Origin: Ramlibacter aquaticus | GTDB taxonomy: Bacteria; Pseudomonadota; Gammaproteobacteria; Burkholderiales; Burkholderiaceae_C | Assembly (NCBI RefSeq): GCF_015159745.1 | Contig: NZ_JADDOJ010000030.1 | Span: 1 to 45,182, forward strand | Direction of reading: 5' to 3' | Length of the DNA: 45,182 nt | Shown here: positions 16,013 to 23,890 of the stretch, piece by piece | Position numbering within the stretch: position 1 is the stretch's first letter | Layout of the letters: the number at the start of each line of letters is the position of its first letter | Position numbers and translations under genes: made by a program | The notes under the pieces: generated by a model | Database searches by the model: none | Seen by the model: the letters and a program-made list of their open reading frames with translations, nothing else | Told to the model about the DNA's origin: nothing

Positions 16013-17470
16013 TCAGCGGGCGGCGAGGTCGGTGCCGGCGGCCGGGGCGGCCGGCTGCCAGCCGCCGCCCAGCGCGCGCACCAGCGAGACCTGCGTGTCC
16101 AGCGCGCGGCCGGCCAGGTCCACCGCGAGGCGGCGCTGCGCCAGCACCGCTGTTTCCGCGCTCAGCACGTTCAGGTAGGTGCCCAGGCCGGCCTTGTAGC
16201 GCTGCACTGCGATCTGGTAGGCGTCCTCGGCGGCCTTCGCCGCCTGCTGCTGTTCGGCCTGCTGGCGCTCGATGGAGCGGCTGCTGCTGACCTGGTCGGC
16301 CGTGTCGCGGATCGCGTCCAGCAGCGCGGCGTTGTAGCTCTCGACGGCGGCGTCGTAGTCGGCGGACTTGCCGCGCAGGTTGGCCCGCAGCTGGCCGCCC
16401 TCGAAGATGGGCAGGCGGATGGCCGGGCCCACGCCCCACTGCTCGCTGCCGCTGTGCAGCAGGCGGTCCAGGCCGAAGCTGGAGAGGCCGGCGAAGGCGA
16501 CCAGGTTCACGTTGGGATAGAACTGCGCGCGTGCGTTGCGGATCTCGGCGCCCGCGGCCTCCACGCGCCAGCGGGCGGCGGCGATGTCGGCGCGCTGGCC
16601 CAGCAGGTCGGCGGGCAGCGCGGCGGGCAGGCCCAGGCGGCGCGCGGTCGCCAGGCTGGGCGAGGCCTGCAGGGGCTGGTTGCCCAGGCCGGCCAGCGCG
16701 GCCAGCGCGTGGCGCGCGATCTCGGCCTGCTCCGACAGGGCCTCGATCTGCTGCCGCGCCTCGGGCAGCGAGCCTTCGCTCTGGCGCAGCTCCAGCGTGG
16801 TGTCCAGGCCCGCGTGCACCCGGTCCTGCACCAGCTTGAGCGATTCCTCGCGCTGGGCCAGGGTGCGGCGCGCCACCTCGAGCTGGTCGTCGATGCGGGC
16901 GAGCTGGAACCAGGCGCGCGCGACGTTGGTGGAGAGCAGCACGCGGGCGGCGTCCGCGTCGGCGCGCGCGGCCTGCGCCGCATTCAGCGTGGCGTCCAGC
17001 GCGGCCCGGTTCTTGCCGAAGAAATCGATCTCCCAGTTGCCGGCGAGCTGCAGCGTGCCCGTGTTGAAGACCGCGCCGCCATAGGGCGGCGGGTACAGGC
17101 TGTTGGCGCTCAGCTTCTGCCGCTGCGCGTCCAGCTCGCCGCCGAGCTTGGGCAACAGCGCGGCCTGGGCGGCGCCGGTCATGGCCTGGGCGCGCTCCAC
17201 GCGGGCCTGGGCCGCACGCAGGTTGGGGTTGCCCTGCAGGGCCTTGTCCATGAGCGCGTCGAGCTGGGCGTCACCGAACTCACGCCACCAGTCGGCGTGC
17301 AGCGGGGCGGCCGGCTGGGCGCTTGCAGCGACCGGGGCCGCGAGGCCCAGCGATTCGGGACTGCGCAGCTGGGCCTGGGGCGCGATGCCACCGGTGCTGG
17401 CACAGCCGGCCAGCGCGAGCGCCGCGGCCAGGGGGGCCAGGCGGGAAAAGGGGAAGGTCATGCGTTTCAT
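16013..17470 (-). CDS. Outer-membrane efflux factor, NodT/OprM family lipoprotein
   Basis: 485 residues. The signal peptide MKRMTFPFSRLAPLAAALALAGC ends in the lipobox LAGC, so the mature protein is lipid-anchored. Two OEP repeats follow, with WWREFGDAQLDALMDKALQGNPNLRAA, the ANWEIDFFGK-like segment LAGNWEIDFFGKNRA, and LLGQRADIAAARWRVEAAGAEI, as in RND/MFS outer-membrane channels. The C-terminus contains AVQRYKAGLGTYLNVLSAE. It forms the trimeric exit duct of the pump. The start overlaps the marR stop as ATGA. A second ATG three codons later is possible. Confidence 0.92.
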   Translation of the reverse strand: MKRMTFPFSRLAPLAAALALAGCASTGGIAPQAQLRSPESLGLAAPVAASAQPAAPLHADWWREFGDAQLDALMDKALQGNPNLRAAQARVERAQAMTGAAQAALLPKLGGELDAQRQKLSANSLYPPPYGGAVFNTGTLQLAGNWEIDFFGKNRAALDATLNAAQAARADADAARVLLSTNVARAWFQLARIDDQLEVARRTLAQREESLKLVQDRVHAGLDTTLELRQSEGSLPEARQQIEALSEQAEIARHALAALAGLGNQPLQASPSLATARRLGLPAALPADLLGQRADIAAARWRVEAAGAEIRNARAQFYPNVNLVAFAGLSSFGLDRLLHSGSEQWGVGPAIRLPIFEGGQLRANLRGKSADYDAAVESYNAALLDAIRDTADQVSSSRSIERQQAEQQQAAKAAEDAYQIAVQRYKAGLGTYLNVLSAETAVLAQRRLAVDLAGRALDTQVSLVRALGGGWQPAAPAAGTDLAAR

Positions 17471-18009
17471 CGTTCTTGTCCTTGGGCGGCCTGGTCGCGC
17501 TCGGCGCGGATCTGCACCGCGTTGTCCAGGATGCGGCGCAGCAGGCCGCGCAGCAGCTCCCATTCGTCCTTCGAGAAGCCGCGCAGGTGGTTGTTCTGCA
17601 CACCGCAGAGCACGGCGGGGATTTTTTGCGCACGCTCGCGGCCTTCGGGCGTCAGCGCGAGGTTGACCACGCGGCGGTCGGTCTGCGAACGCTCGCGCCG
17701 CACCAGGCCCTTGGCCTCCAGGCGGTCCAGCATGCGGGTCATGCCGCCCACGTCCAGGCGGCACTGCCGCGCCAGCTCGGCGACGGTCATGTTGCTGCCC
17801 ATCAGCATCTTCACCAGGGGCAGCCATTGCGAATTGGTCAGGCCCTCCGGCTCGAGCTCGTCCTCGACCGCGTCGGCCACCCGGTCCAGGATCTGGCGCA
17901 TGAGGTAGCCCACGCTTTCCTCGGGCCGGTAGGTGCGGGGGTCGTAGAAGGCCGGCACCGGACCGGTGGCCCGGGCCCGGTGCTGCTGGGGGGTGGTGTC
18001 GGTTTCCAT
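17467..18009 (-). CDS. MarR family transcriptional regulator of the efflux operon
   Basis: 180 residues with the winged helix-turn-helix of MarR: LTNSQWLPLVKMLMGSNMTVAELARQCRLDVGGMTRMLDRLEAKGLVRRERSQTDRRVVNLALTPEG is split here into helices, recognition helix (GGMTRMLDRLEAKG) and wing (SQTDRRVVNLALT). The first 30 residues are an extra, probably loose, extension. MarR dimers usually repress their own operon and let go on binding a phenolic or drug ligand. First gene of the operon, sharing an ATGA with the outer-membrane factor. The ATG lies only nine bases after the -10 box, so the message is nearly leaderless and no ribosome site is seen. Confidence 0.92.
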   Translation of the reverse strand: METDTTPQQHRARATGPVPAFYDPRTYRPEESVGYLMRQILDRVADAVEDELEPEGLTNSQWLPLVKMLMGSNMTVAELARQCRLDVGGMTRMLDRLEAKGLVRRERSQTDRRVVNLALTPEGRERAQKIPAVLCGVQNNHLRGFSKDEWELLRGLLRRILDNAVQIRAERDQAAQGQER

Positions 18010-18018
18010 CGAGCCCGG

Positions 18019-18047
18019 ATATTATTTGACTAGACAAACATTGTCAA
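18019..18047 (-). promoter_or_regulatory. Near-consensus sigma-70 promoter with two overlapping palindromes (efflux operon)
   Basis: On the minus strand: -35 TTGACA (18047-18042), a 17-base spacer and -10 TAATAT (18024-18019), nine bases before the marR ATG. The spacer holds TTTGACTAGACAAA (18025-18038), palindromic except for two bases. Overlapping it, GACAA-ACA-TTGTC (18033-18045) is a perfect 5+3+5 palindrome that reaches into the -35 box. A MarR dimer on either would block RNA polymerase, so autorepression is the obvious reading. Confidence 0.8.
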
Positions 18048-18135
18048 GTCACTGTTTGCCTCGGCAATTAATCCGCAGACGGGCGCGGGTCTTGGTTTTG
18101 TGCTGGGGTGGCGGCGCGCGGGGCGCGCGCGGGCT

Positions 18136-19074
18136 TCAGTCCAGCCGGCGCAGCAGCACCAGCTTGCCGGAGAGGAAGTCGCCCGGCTCCAGCACCTCCT
18201 TGAGCGAGGCACAGGGCTTGGGCGTGTAGAAGACCGGCGGCTGGCCGAAGCGCTCGTAGCCCCGCTGGTGGCAGCCCTCCGCGGTGGCCACCAGGAACAG
18301 GGGCTTGCGCTGCAGGTCCTGCTCGGGCAGCGAGACGGCCGCCGTGAGCGGGACCCGCCAGCTGTGGGCGAAATCGTTGCGGAAGTCGGCGTGGGTGCCC
18401 AGGAAGGCCCCGTAGTCGCTCCAGCGCGAGAACCGGTAGCGCAACTCGCCCACGCGCCGCAGCCGGGCGCCATCGGCCACATAGGCGGCGAGGCCGAAGA
18501 GCGCCGGCTCGCGCTGGCGCGAACTCACCGTCACGCGGGCCACCAGCAGCCGGTGCTGCTTCTCGGCATCCTCGAAGCGCCAGCCCTCGCCCCAGGAATC
18601 GAACACCCAGCGGTGCAGCAGCGCCGCCGAGGACAGCGCGAGCGTGGTGTCGCCGGCATTGAGCGTGCCCGCCACCGGGAGCGCCTTCAGCCCCTGGGCG
18701 GCGAGCCGGCGCTCGGCCTCGGCCTGGGCGTCGCGCGCCTTGTCGAAGGCCGCGACGCGCTGCGTCATGGTCTCGGTCTCGGGGCTGACGGGGAAATTCT
18801 GCGACAGCGTGCGCAGGCTGGCATGCACGCGCTGCGCATCGCCCGCCCGCAGTGCCTCGTCGACCTCGCGGCCCAGCAACCCGGGCGAGAGCCGCAGCTG
18901 GGCGTTCTCCTCGCGCAGGTGCGCGACCTCCAGGCGCAGCTTCTGCAATTCGCCGGGCTCGTCGGCCGCCGAGGCCGTGTTCGACGGACCGCAGCCCGCG
19001 CACAGCAGCGCCGCCGCGAGCAGGCCCGTGGAGACGCTGGCCTGGCCAGCCACTTTCAACGCACGCCGGGGCAT
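18136..19074 (-). CDS. Lipoprotein with coiled coil, unknown function
   Basis: 312 residues from ATG 19074 (GTG 19077 is also open). A signal peptide ends in LLCAGC with Cys28 as the lipid-carrying residue. After a short linker comes a leucine heptad stretch (ELQKLRLEVAHLREENAQLRL, about 42-61) and an Ala-rich helical region to about 125. The C-terminal half is beta-rich (VARVTVSSRQREPALFG, LRYRFSRWSDYGAFLG, WRVPLTAAVSL) with a late cysteine pair (EGCHQRGYE, KPCASLKE). I do not recognise the family. GAGG upstream of the ATG is a fair ribosome site. It stands alone, divergent from the ABC half-transporter. Confidence 0.75.
   Translation of the reverse strand: MPRRALKVAGQASVSTGLLAAALLCAGCGPSNTASAADEPGELQKLRLEVAHLREENAQLRLSPGLLGREVDEALRAGDAQRVHASLRTLSQNFPVSPETETMTQRVAAFDKARDAQAEAERRLAAQGLKALPVAGTLNAGDTTLALSSAALLHRWVFDSWGEGWRFEDAEKQHRLLVARVTVSSRQREPALFGLAAYVADGARLRRVGELRYRFSRWSDYGAFLGTHADFRNDFAHSWRVPLTAAVSLPEQDLQRKPLFLVATAEGCHQRGYERFGQPPVFYTPKPCASLKEVLEPGDFLSGKLVLLRRLD
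18968..18968. other. Placement note: lipobox cysteine region of the 18136-19074 lipoprotein is upstream of this base
   Basis: The lipid-modified Cys28 codon is at 18991-18993. The acidic and serine-rich residues after it (GPSNTASAADEPGE) do not include an Asp at position +2, so outer-membrane sorting by the Lol system would be expected under the E. coli rule. Confidence 0.4.
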
Positions 19075-19173
19075 CACTTCACCCTCGCTTTCCCTGTGCG
19101 GCCATTATTGGCGAGCCAGCGCGCGCCGTGGGGCGATGCAAGGGACACTACCGAGTGCGGGTGCACGGTTCAG

Positions 19174-19179
19174 TACACT
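19174..19179 (+). promoter_or_regulatory. Candidate -10 box of a leaderless ABC-transporter promoter
   Basis: TACACT, six bases, then the ATG at 19186. No Shine-Dalgarno is present. No convincing -35 box lies 17 bases upstream. Confidence 0.5.
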
Positions 19180-19185
19180 GCCGCG

Positions 19186-20967
19186 ATGCCCGACCCCAAG
19201 CCCGCACGGGGCTCGCCCCGCTCCCTCTCCGGCCTGCTGCCCTTCATGCGGCCCTACCGCGCCCGCTTCGCGCTGGCCGTGCTCTTCCTGGGCCTGGCGG
19301 CGGCCACCACCCTGCTCTTCCCTGTCGCGCTGCGCGGACTGATCGACGGCGGCCTGGCGGCGTCGGCCGACGCCAAGGGCGAGAAGCTGATGGCGCTGCG
19401 CACCCATTTCCTGGAGCTGTTCGCCGTCGCCGTGGCGCTGGGCGTCTCCTCGGCCCTGCGCTTCTACATGGTGACCTGGCTGGGCGAGCGCGTGACGGCC
19501 GACCTGCGCAACGCGGTCTACGCGCACGTGCTGCGGCAGAGCCCGCAGTTCTTCGAGACCACGCAGACGGGCGAGGTGCTCTCGCGCCTGACCACCGACA
19601 CCACGCTGGTGCAGTCCGTGGTCGGCTCGCAGCTCAGCCTGGGGCTGCGCAACACCGTGCTGGGCCTGGGCGCGATCGGCATGCTGGTCTGGACCAACCC
19701 GTACATCATGCTGCAGGTGCTGCTCATCATCGTGGTGGTGGTGCTGCCCTCCATGGCCTTCGGCCGCCGGGTGCGCAGGCTCTCGCGCGCCAGCCAGGAC
19801 CGGCTGGCCGACTCCAGCGCCATCGCCGCCGAGGTGCTGAACGCGATCCCCGTGGTGCAGGGCTACACGGCCGAGGGCCGCGAGGCCTCGCGCTTCGACG
19901 ACGCCACCGAGCGCACCTTCCAGACCGGGGTGCGCCGCACCCGGGCGCGGGCCGTGCTGGTGGCCTTCATCATCATCGCCACCGCGGCGCTGCTGCTGTG
20001 GGGCCTGTACCAGGGCACGCAGGCGGTGATGGCCGGCCGCATCAGCGCCGGCCACCTGGGCGAGACCATCGTCTACGTCATCATCCTGGCCGGCGCGGTG
20101 GCCGTGCTGGGCGAGGTCTACGGCGACGTGCTGCGCGCCGCGGGCGCCACCGAGCGCTTGATGGAACTGCTGGACAGCCGCTCGCCCGTGCAGGGCCCGG
20201 CCCGGCCGGTCGCCCTGCCCGCGCCGGCGCGCGGCAGCACCGTGAGCTTCGAGCACATCCGCTTCCACTACCCCTCGCGCCCCGGCCAGCCCGCGCTGGA
20301 GGACTTCAACCTCACGGTCACCGCCGGCGAGACCGTGGCCCTGGTCGGGCCCAGCGGCGCCGGCAAGAGCACCGTGTTCCAGCTGCTGCTGCGCTTCTAC
20401 GACCCGCAGTCGGGCCGCGTGCTGCTGGACGGCGTGCCGCTGGCCGATGCCGCCCTGGAGGACCTGCGAAACCGCGTGGGCATCGTGCCGCAGGAGGCGG
20501 TGGTGTTCTCCAGCAGCGCGATGGAGAACATCCGCTACGGCCGGCCGGACGCCAGCGACGAGGAGGTGCGCGAGGCCGCGCGCGCGGCCTTCGCGCACGA
20601 ATTCATCGAAGCCCTGCCCGAGGGCTACGCCACTTTCCTGGGCGAGCGCGGGGTGCGGCTCTCCGGCGGCCAGCGCCAGCGCATCGCAATCGCGCGGGCC
20701 ATGCTGAAGAACCCGCCCCTGCTGCTGCTGGACGAGGCCACCAGCGCACTGGACGCCGAGAGCGAGCGCATGGTGCAGGCCGCGCTCACGCGCGCCATGC
20801 AGGACCGCACCACGCTGGTGATCGCCCACCGCCTGGCGACGGTGCAGCAGGCCGACCGCATCGTGGTGCTGGACCATGGCCGCATCGTGGAACAGGGCAC
20901 GCACGAGCAGCTGGTGGCCGCGAACGGGATGTACGCGCGCCTGGCGGCGCTGCAGTTCATGGCCTGA
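19186..20967 (+). CDS. ABC half-transporter (permease fused to ATPase), MsbA-related
   Basis: 593 residues. The N-terminal six-helix exporter domain (about 20-320) contains [23 protein letters not shown] and [16 protein letters not shown]. The C-terminal ATPase has Walker [10 protein letters not shown] (about 387-395), [19 protein letters not shown], the signature LSGGQRQR, Walker [13 protein letters not shown] and the switch VIAHRLATV. It should work as a homodimer. This is the MsbA-related subgroup common in alpha- and betaproteobacteria, not certainly the lipid A flippase itself, and the substrate may be a lipid or drug. A hairpin follows the stop. Confidence 0.9.
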   Translation: MPDPKPARGSPRSLSGLLPFMRPYRARFALAVLFLGLAAATTLLFPVALRGLIDGGLAASADAKGEKLMALRTHFLELFAVAVALGVSSALRFYMVTWLGERVTADLRNAVYAHVLRQSPQFFETTQTGEVLSRLTTDTTLVQSVVGSQLSLGLRNTVLGLGAIGMLVWTNPYIMLQVLLIIVVVVLPSMAFGRRVRRLSRASQDRLADSSAIAAEVLNAIPVVQGYTAEGREASRFDDATERTFQTGVRRTRARAVLVAFIIIATAALLLWGLYQGTQAVMAGRISAGHLGETIVYVIILAGAVAVLGEVYGDVLRAAGATERLMELLDSRSPVQGPARPVALPAPARGSTVSFEHIRFHYPSRPGQPALEDFNLTVTAGETVALVGPSGAGKSTVFQLLLRFYDPQSGRVLLDGVPLADAALEDLRNRVGIVPQEAVVFSSSAMENIRYGRPDASDEEVREAARAAFAHEFIEALPEGYATFLGERGVRLSGGQRQRIAIARAMLKNPPLLLLDEATSALDAESERMVQAALTRAMQDRTTLVIAHRLATVQQADRIVVLDHGRIVEQGTHEQLVAANGMYARLAALQFMA

Positions 20968-20992
20968 CACGGGGGGATCGCTTTCCCCTGTG
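20968..20992 (+). terminator. Hairpin directly after the ABC half-transporter
   Basis: CACGGGGG (20968-20975) pairs with CCCCTGTG (20985-20992), seven Watson-Crick pairs plus one G-U, with a nine-base loop. It starts on the base after the TGA. No T-run follows, so the termination role is tentative. Confidence 0.4.
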
Positions 20993-20998
20993 ACTGAA

Positions 20999-21031
20999 AG
21001 GCCTGTTGCAGGCCTGTCGCAGGCCTATTGC
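20999..21031. repeat. Three tandem copies of an 11-base repeat
   Basis: AGGCCTGTTGC, AGGCCTGTCGC and AGGCCTATTGC stand head to tail (20999-21009, 21010-21020, 21021-21031), differing at one or two bases. The last copy covers the final codons and TAG stop of the DUF1178 gene. Each copy holds the palindrome AGGCCT. It may be a replication-slippage repeat or part of a convergent terminator. Confidence 0.8.
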
Positions 21032-21456
21032 AAGGGTTCCTTGAGGGCCTTGGGCACGGGCAGGGGCAGCACCGGAATGCCCTCCTCCAGCAGCGCCCGG
21101 GTCTCCTCCGGCGAGGCCTGGCCGCGGATGGCACGCTCGCCAGCTTCGCCATAGTGCATGCGGCGGGCTTCTTCGGCGAAGCGTTCGCCCACGTCCTCGG
21201 TGCTGGCCATCACCTGGCGCATCAGCTTCAGCCATTCAGCCTGCTGGCGCGCATCGGGCGTGGCCGCCACGGGCTGGCGCGGGGCCTCGGCGCCCAGGTT
21301 CAGGCGCGGCGCGCTCAGGCGCTTGGCGATGCCGGTGTCGCCGCAGATCGGGCATTCCACGAGCTGGCGGGCGAGCTGGCCCTGGAAATCATCCTCGGAG
21401 CCGAACCAGCCCTCGAAACCGTGGCCGTGGGTGCATTGGAGGTCGAGTACCTTCAC
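21025..21456 (-). CDS. DUF1178 family protein
   Basis: 143 residues from a GTG start. The N-terminus KVLDLQCTHGHGFEGWFGS and then VECPICGDTGIAKRLSAP, with a CxxC knuckle, are typical of DUF1178, a small cytoplasmic family with a probable zinc site. The C-terminal half (ASTEDVGERFAEEARRMHYGEAGERAIRGQAS) is also family-typical. Function is unknown. The gene starts nine bases after the Nudix stop; CATAAT overlapping that stop, eight bases before the GTG, could be a leaderless promoter, because no ribosome site is seen. Last gene of the leftward cluster. Confidence 0.85.
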   Translation of the reverse strand: MKVLDLQCTHGHGFEGWFGSEDDFQGQLARQLVECPICGDTGIAKRLSAPRLNLGAEAPRQPVAATPDARQQAEWLKLMRQVMASTEDVGERFAEEARRMHYGEAGERAIRGQASPEETRALLEEGIPVLPLPVPKALKEPLQ

Positions 21457-21465
21457 AGCACGGAA

Positions 21466-22056
21466 TTATGAGCGCCAGTCCAGTTTCCAAGCCCCGGACA
21501 GGACATTCTGGAGCCAGAGCGTACCGGTCAGCGTCTTGGCATCGGTGATGCCGCCGTCGCGGCAGGCGGCCAGCACCCAGTCCGGCGACTCGGCGAACAC
21601 GTCCAGGAATTCGCCGTGATCGAGCTGGCGCTGCTGCAGGCTGAGGCCGCGGCAGAACCAGACCTCGATGAACTCGGTCGAGTAGGAGATGACGGGGTGC
21701 ATCACGCCGGCGCGGGCCCACTCACGCGCCACGTAGCCGGTCTCCTCGAGCAGCTCGCGGCGCGCGCAATCGAGCACCGCCTCGCCGGCATCGAGCTTGC
21801 CGGCCGGGAATTCGACCATCACGCGCCCCATGGGGTAGCGGAACTGGCGCTCCAGCACCACCCGGCCGTCGTCCAGCAGCGGAATCACCATCACCGCGCC
21901 GGGGTGGATGATGTATTCGCGCGTGGCCGAATGCCCGTCGGGCAGGCGCACCGTGTCGCGCTTGGCATGCAGGAAATTCCCCCGCAGGATGTCCTGGCTG
22001 TCCAGGCGTTCCTCGAAGAGGTGCCGGTGCGGGCCGGCCGGGTCGGCCTCGCTCAT
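21466..22056 (-). CDS. Nudix hydrolase, ADP-ribose pyrophosphatase type
   Basis: 196 residues. The Nudix box is complete: GKLDAGEAVLDCARRELLEETGY fits G-x5-E-x7-REUxEExGU. Upstream, HPGAVMVIPLLDDGRVVLERQFRYPMGRVMVEFPAG is the NudF/ADP-ribose pyrophosphatase signature, and the region after the box has VMHPVISYSTEFIEVWFCRGL. It probably hydrolyses ADP-ribose or a related sugar nucleotide. Its start overlaps the DUF2818 stop (ATGA), tying it to the nuo tail. A link to NADH turnover near complex I is attractive but only inferred. Confidence 0.9.
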   Translation of the reverse strand: MSEADPAGPHRHLFEERLDSQDILRGNFLHAKRDTVRLPDGHSATREYIIHPGAVMVIPLLDDGRVVLERQFRYPMGRVMVEFPAGKLDAGEAVLDCARRELLEETGYVAREWARAGVMHPVISYSTEFIEVWFCRGLSLQQRQLDHGEFLDVFAESPDWVLAACRDGGITDAKTLTGTLWLQNVLSGAWKLDWRS

Positions 22057-22358
22057 CGGGGGTCGTTCTTCCAGAGGTACTGGTAGACGAAGCCCGGAAA
22101 GGCGAAGACCAGGAACAGCGCGCCGGTCACCACGTAGAACTCCCAGCCCTGGGGCGCCACCTGCCCGGCACGCGCCTCCAGGCCCACGCCCAGGGCGCCG
22201 ACCAGGCCGTACAGCACCGCGAGTTCGGCCAGCCGCAGGGCCAGCGGCTTGCGCCCGCTGCGCGGCACCACGCCCAGCCAGCGCTGGTTCAGGAATGGCA
22301 GGTTGGCGGCCACCAGGGCCGCCACGATGATGATCCAGATCGACGCGGTGAGGGACAT
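22053..22358 (-). CDS. DUF2818 membrane protein
   Basis: 101 residues with three hydrophobic segments (about 6-24, 42-62, 76-95). The ending FPGFVYQYLWKNDPR is typical of DUF2818, a betaproteobacterial inner-membrane family regularly found right after nuoN. It begins 23 bases after the nuoN stop and shares ATGA with the Nudix gene. A role in assembly or stability of complex I is suggested only by position. Confidence 0.85.
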   Translation of the reverse strand: MSLTASIWIIIVAALVAANLPFLNQRWLGVVPRSGRKPLALRLAELAVLYGLVGALGVGLEARAGQVAPQGWEFYVVTGALFLVFAFPGFVYQYLWKNDPR

Positions 22359-22381
22359 CGTGGGCCGCGCGGGTTGCCGGC

Positions 22382-23869
22382 TCAGCTCGCCAGGGTCTTG
22401 ATGATGGCCTGGGCGCAGAGCGTCATCAGGCCACCCGGCAGGATGCCCAGCAGCAGCACCAGGGCGCCGTTCAGCGACAGCACCACCCGCACGTCGGCCG
22501 GGGCCGAGACCGTGGTGGCCGTGATCGGTTCGTCGAAGTACATCACCTTCACCACGCGCAGGTAGTAGAAGGAGCCGATCAGCGAGAGCAGCACGGCGAA
22601 GATCGCGACGCCCACGGCGCCCGGGGCGTGCGAGGACACCAGGGCCTGCAGCACCGACAGCTTGGCGTAGAAGCCGACCAGCGGCGGCACGCCGGCCAGC
22701 GAGAACATGCAGATCGCCATTACGCCGGCGTACAGCGGGCTGCGCTGGTTGAGGCCGGCCAGATCGGAGATCTCCTCGCTCTCGAAGCCTTCACGGGCCA
22801 GCAGCAGGATGATGCCAAAGCTCGCCAGCGTGGTGAGCACGTAGGTCACGATGTAGAACATCGCCGAGCTGTAGGCGTTGGCGGCCGGGGCGGTGTTGCC
22901 GTTGACCACGCCGCAGCTCAGGCCCAGCAGCACGAAGCCCATCTGGCCGATGGTCGAGTAGGCCAGCATGCGCTTGAGGTTGGTCTGGGCGATGGCGGCC
23001 AGGTTGCCGACCAGCAGCGAGCCGATCGCCATGATGAGCAGCATCTGCTGCCAGTCGATGGCCAGGGGCAGCATGCCTTCCACCAGCAGGCGGATCGCGA
23101 TCGCGAAGGCGGCCAGTTCGGGCGCGCTGCCGATGATCAGCGTGATGGCGGTGGGGGCGCCCTGGTAGACGTCGGGGATCCACATGTGGAAGGGCGCGGC
23201 GCCCAGCTTGAAGGCCAGGCCGGCGACGATGAACACCAGGCCGAACACCATCACCTGGTGCTTCACGGCGCCGGAGCCCACGACCTTGAACACGGTGCCG
23301 ATGTCCAGCGAGCCGGTGGCGCCGTAAAGCATGGACAGGCCGTACAGCAGGAAGCCGCTGGCCAGCGCGCCCAGCACGAAGTACTTCATGGCCGCCTCGG
23401 TGGCGGTGGCGTGGTCACGGCGCAGCGCCACCAGGGCGTAGCTGCTCAGCGTCATCAGCTCCAGGCCCAGGTAGATGACCAGGAAGTTGCTGCCCGAGAT
23501 CATCACGAACATGCCCAGCAGCGAGAACAGCGAGAGCGTGAACAGCTCGCCGCCGCGCATCATGTCGCGGTCGGCCGCGTAGGGGCGCGCATAGACCAGG
23601 CAGACCATCATGGCCAGCGAGGCGAAGCACTTGAGCCAGTTGCCCATGGGGTCGGTGACCACCATGCTGCCGAAGCCGTAGACGGTGGTGTTGTCGGCGG
23701 CGAGCTGGCCGGTCCACAGGGCGATCACGCCCAGGGTGATCATGGACAGCACGTAGGTGAGGTTGCGCAGGCGCGTGGTGACCCCCAGGTCCAGCAGCGC
23801 GATGACGCAGGTGGCCGCCAGCAGCACGATCTCGGGCGCGACGGCGAACAGGTTGAAGTGATCCAGCAT
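22382..23869 (-). CDS. nuoN: NADH-quinone oxidoreductase subunit N
   Basis: 495 residues, about 14 membrane helices, an antiporter-like proton-pumping subunit in the membrane arm. Marks are LGLELMTLSSYALVALRRD (the key Glu and Lys/Arg region of TM5 and following), FKLGAAPFHMWIPDVYQGAP, LKRMLAYSTIGQMGF and SLAGVPPLVGFYAKL. Last canonical gene of the nuoA-N cluster, 21 bases after nuoM, followed by DUF2818. The start ATG has no competing candidate. Confidence 0.97.
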   Translation of the reverse strand: MLDHFNLFAVAPEIVLLAATCVIALLDLGVTTRLRNLTYVLSMITLGVIALWTGQLAADNTTVYGFGSMVVTDPMGNWLKCFASLAMMVCLVYARPYAADRDMMRGGELFTLSLFSLLGMFVMISGSNFLVIYLGLELMTLSSYALVALRRDHATATEAAMKYFVLGALASGFLLYGLSMLYGATGSLDIGTVFKVVGSGAVKHQVMVFGLVFIVAGLAFKLGAAPFHMWIPDVYQGAPTAITLIIGSAPELAAFAIAIRLLVEGMLPLAIDWQQMLLIMAIGSLLVGNLAAIAQTNLKRMLAYSTIGQMGFVLLGLSCGVVNGNTAPAANAYSSAMFYIVTYVLTTLASFGIILLLAREGFESEEISDLAGLNQRSPLYAGVMAICMFSLAGVPPLVGFYAKLSVLQALVSSHAPGAVGVAIFAVLLSLIGSFYYLRVVKVMYFDEPITATTVSAPADVRVVLSLNGALVLLLGILPGGLMTLCAQAIIKTLAS

Positions 23870-23890
23870 GGCTTTCTTTCCGGCGCGGCG

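Noticed and set aside
18106..18135. GC-rich inverted repeat GCGCGC-GGGG-CGCGCG as terminator of the lipoprotein gene
   Set aside because: No T-run follows on the minus strand, and such runs occur by chance at this GC content.
18100..19185. Long N-terminal extension of the ABC half-transporter (955 codons open from 18100)
   Set aside because: The extra part is antisense to the lipoprotein and not transporter-like; the ATG at 19186 with TACACT six bases upstream and the normal exporter length fit better.
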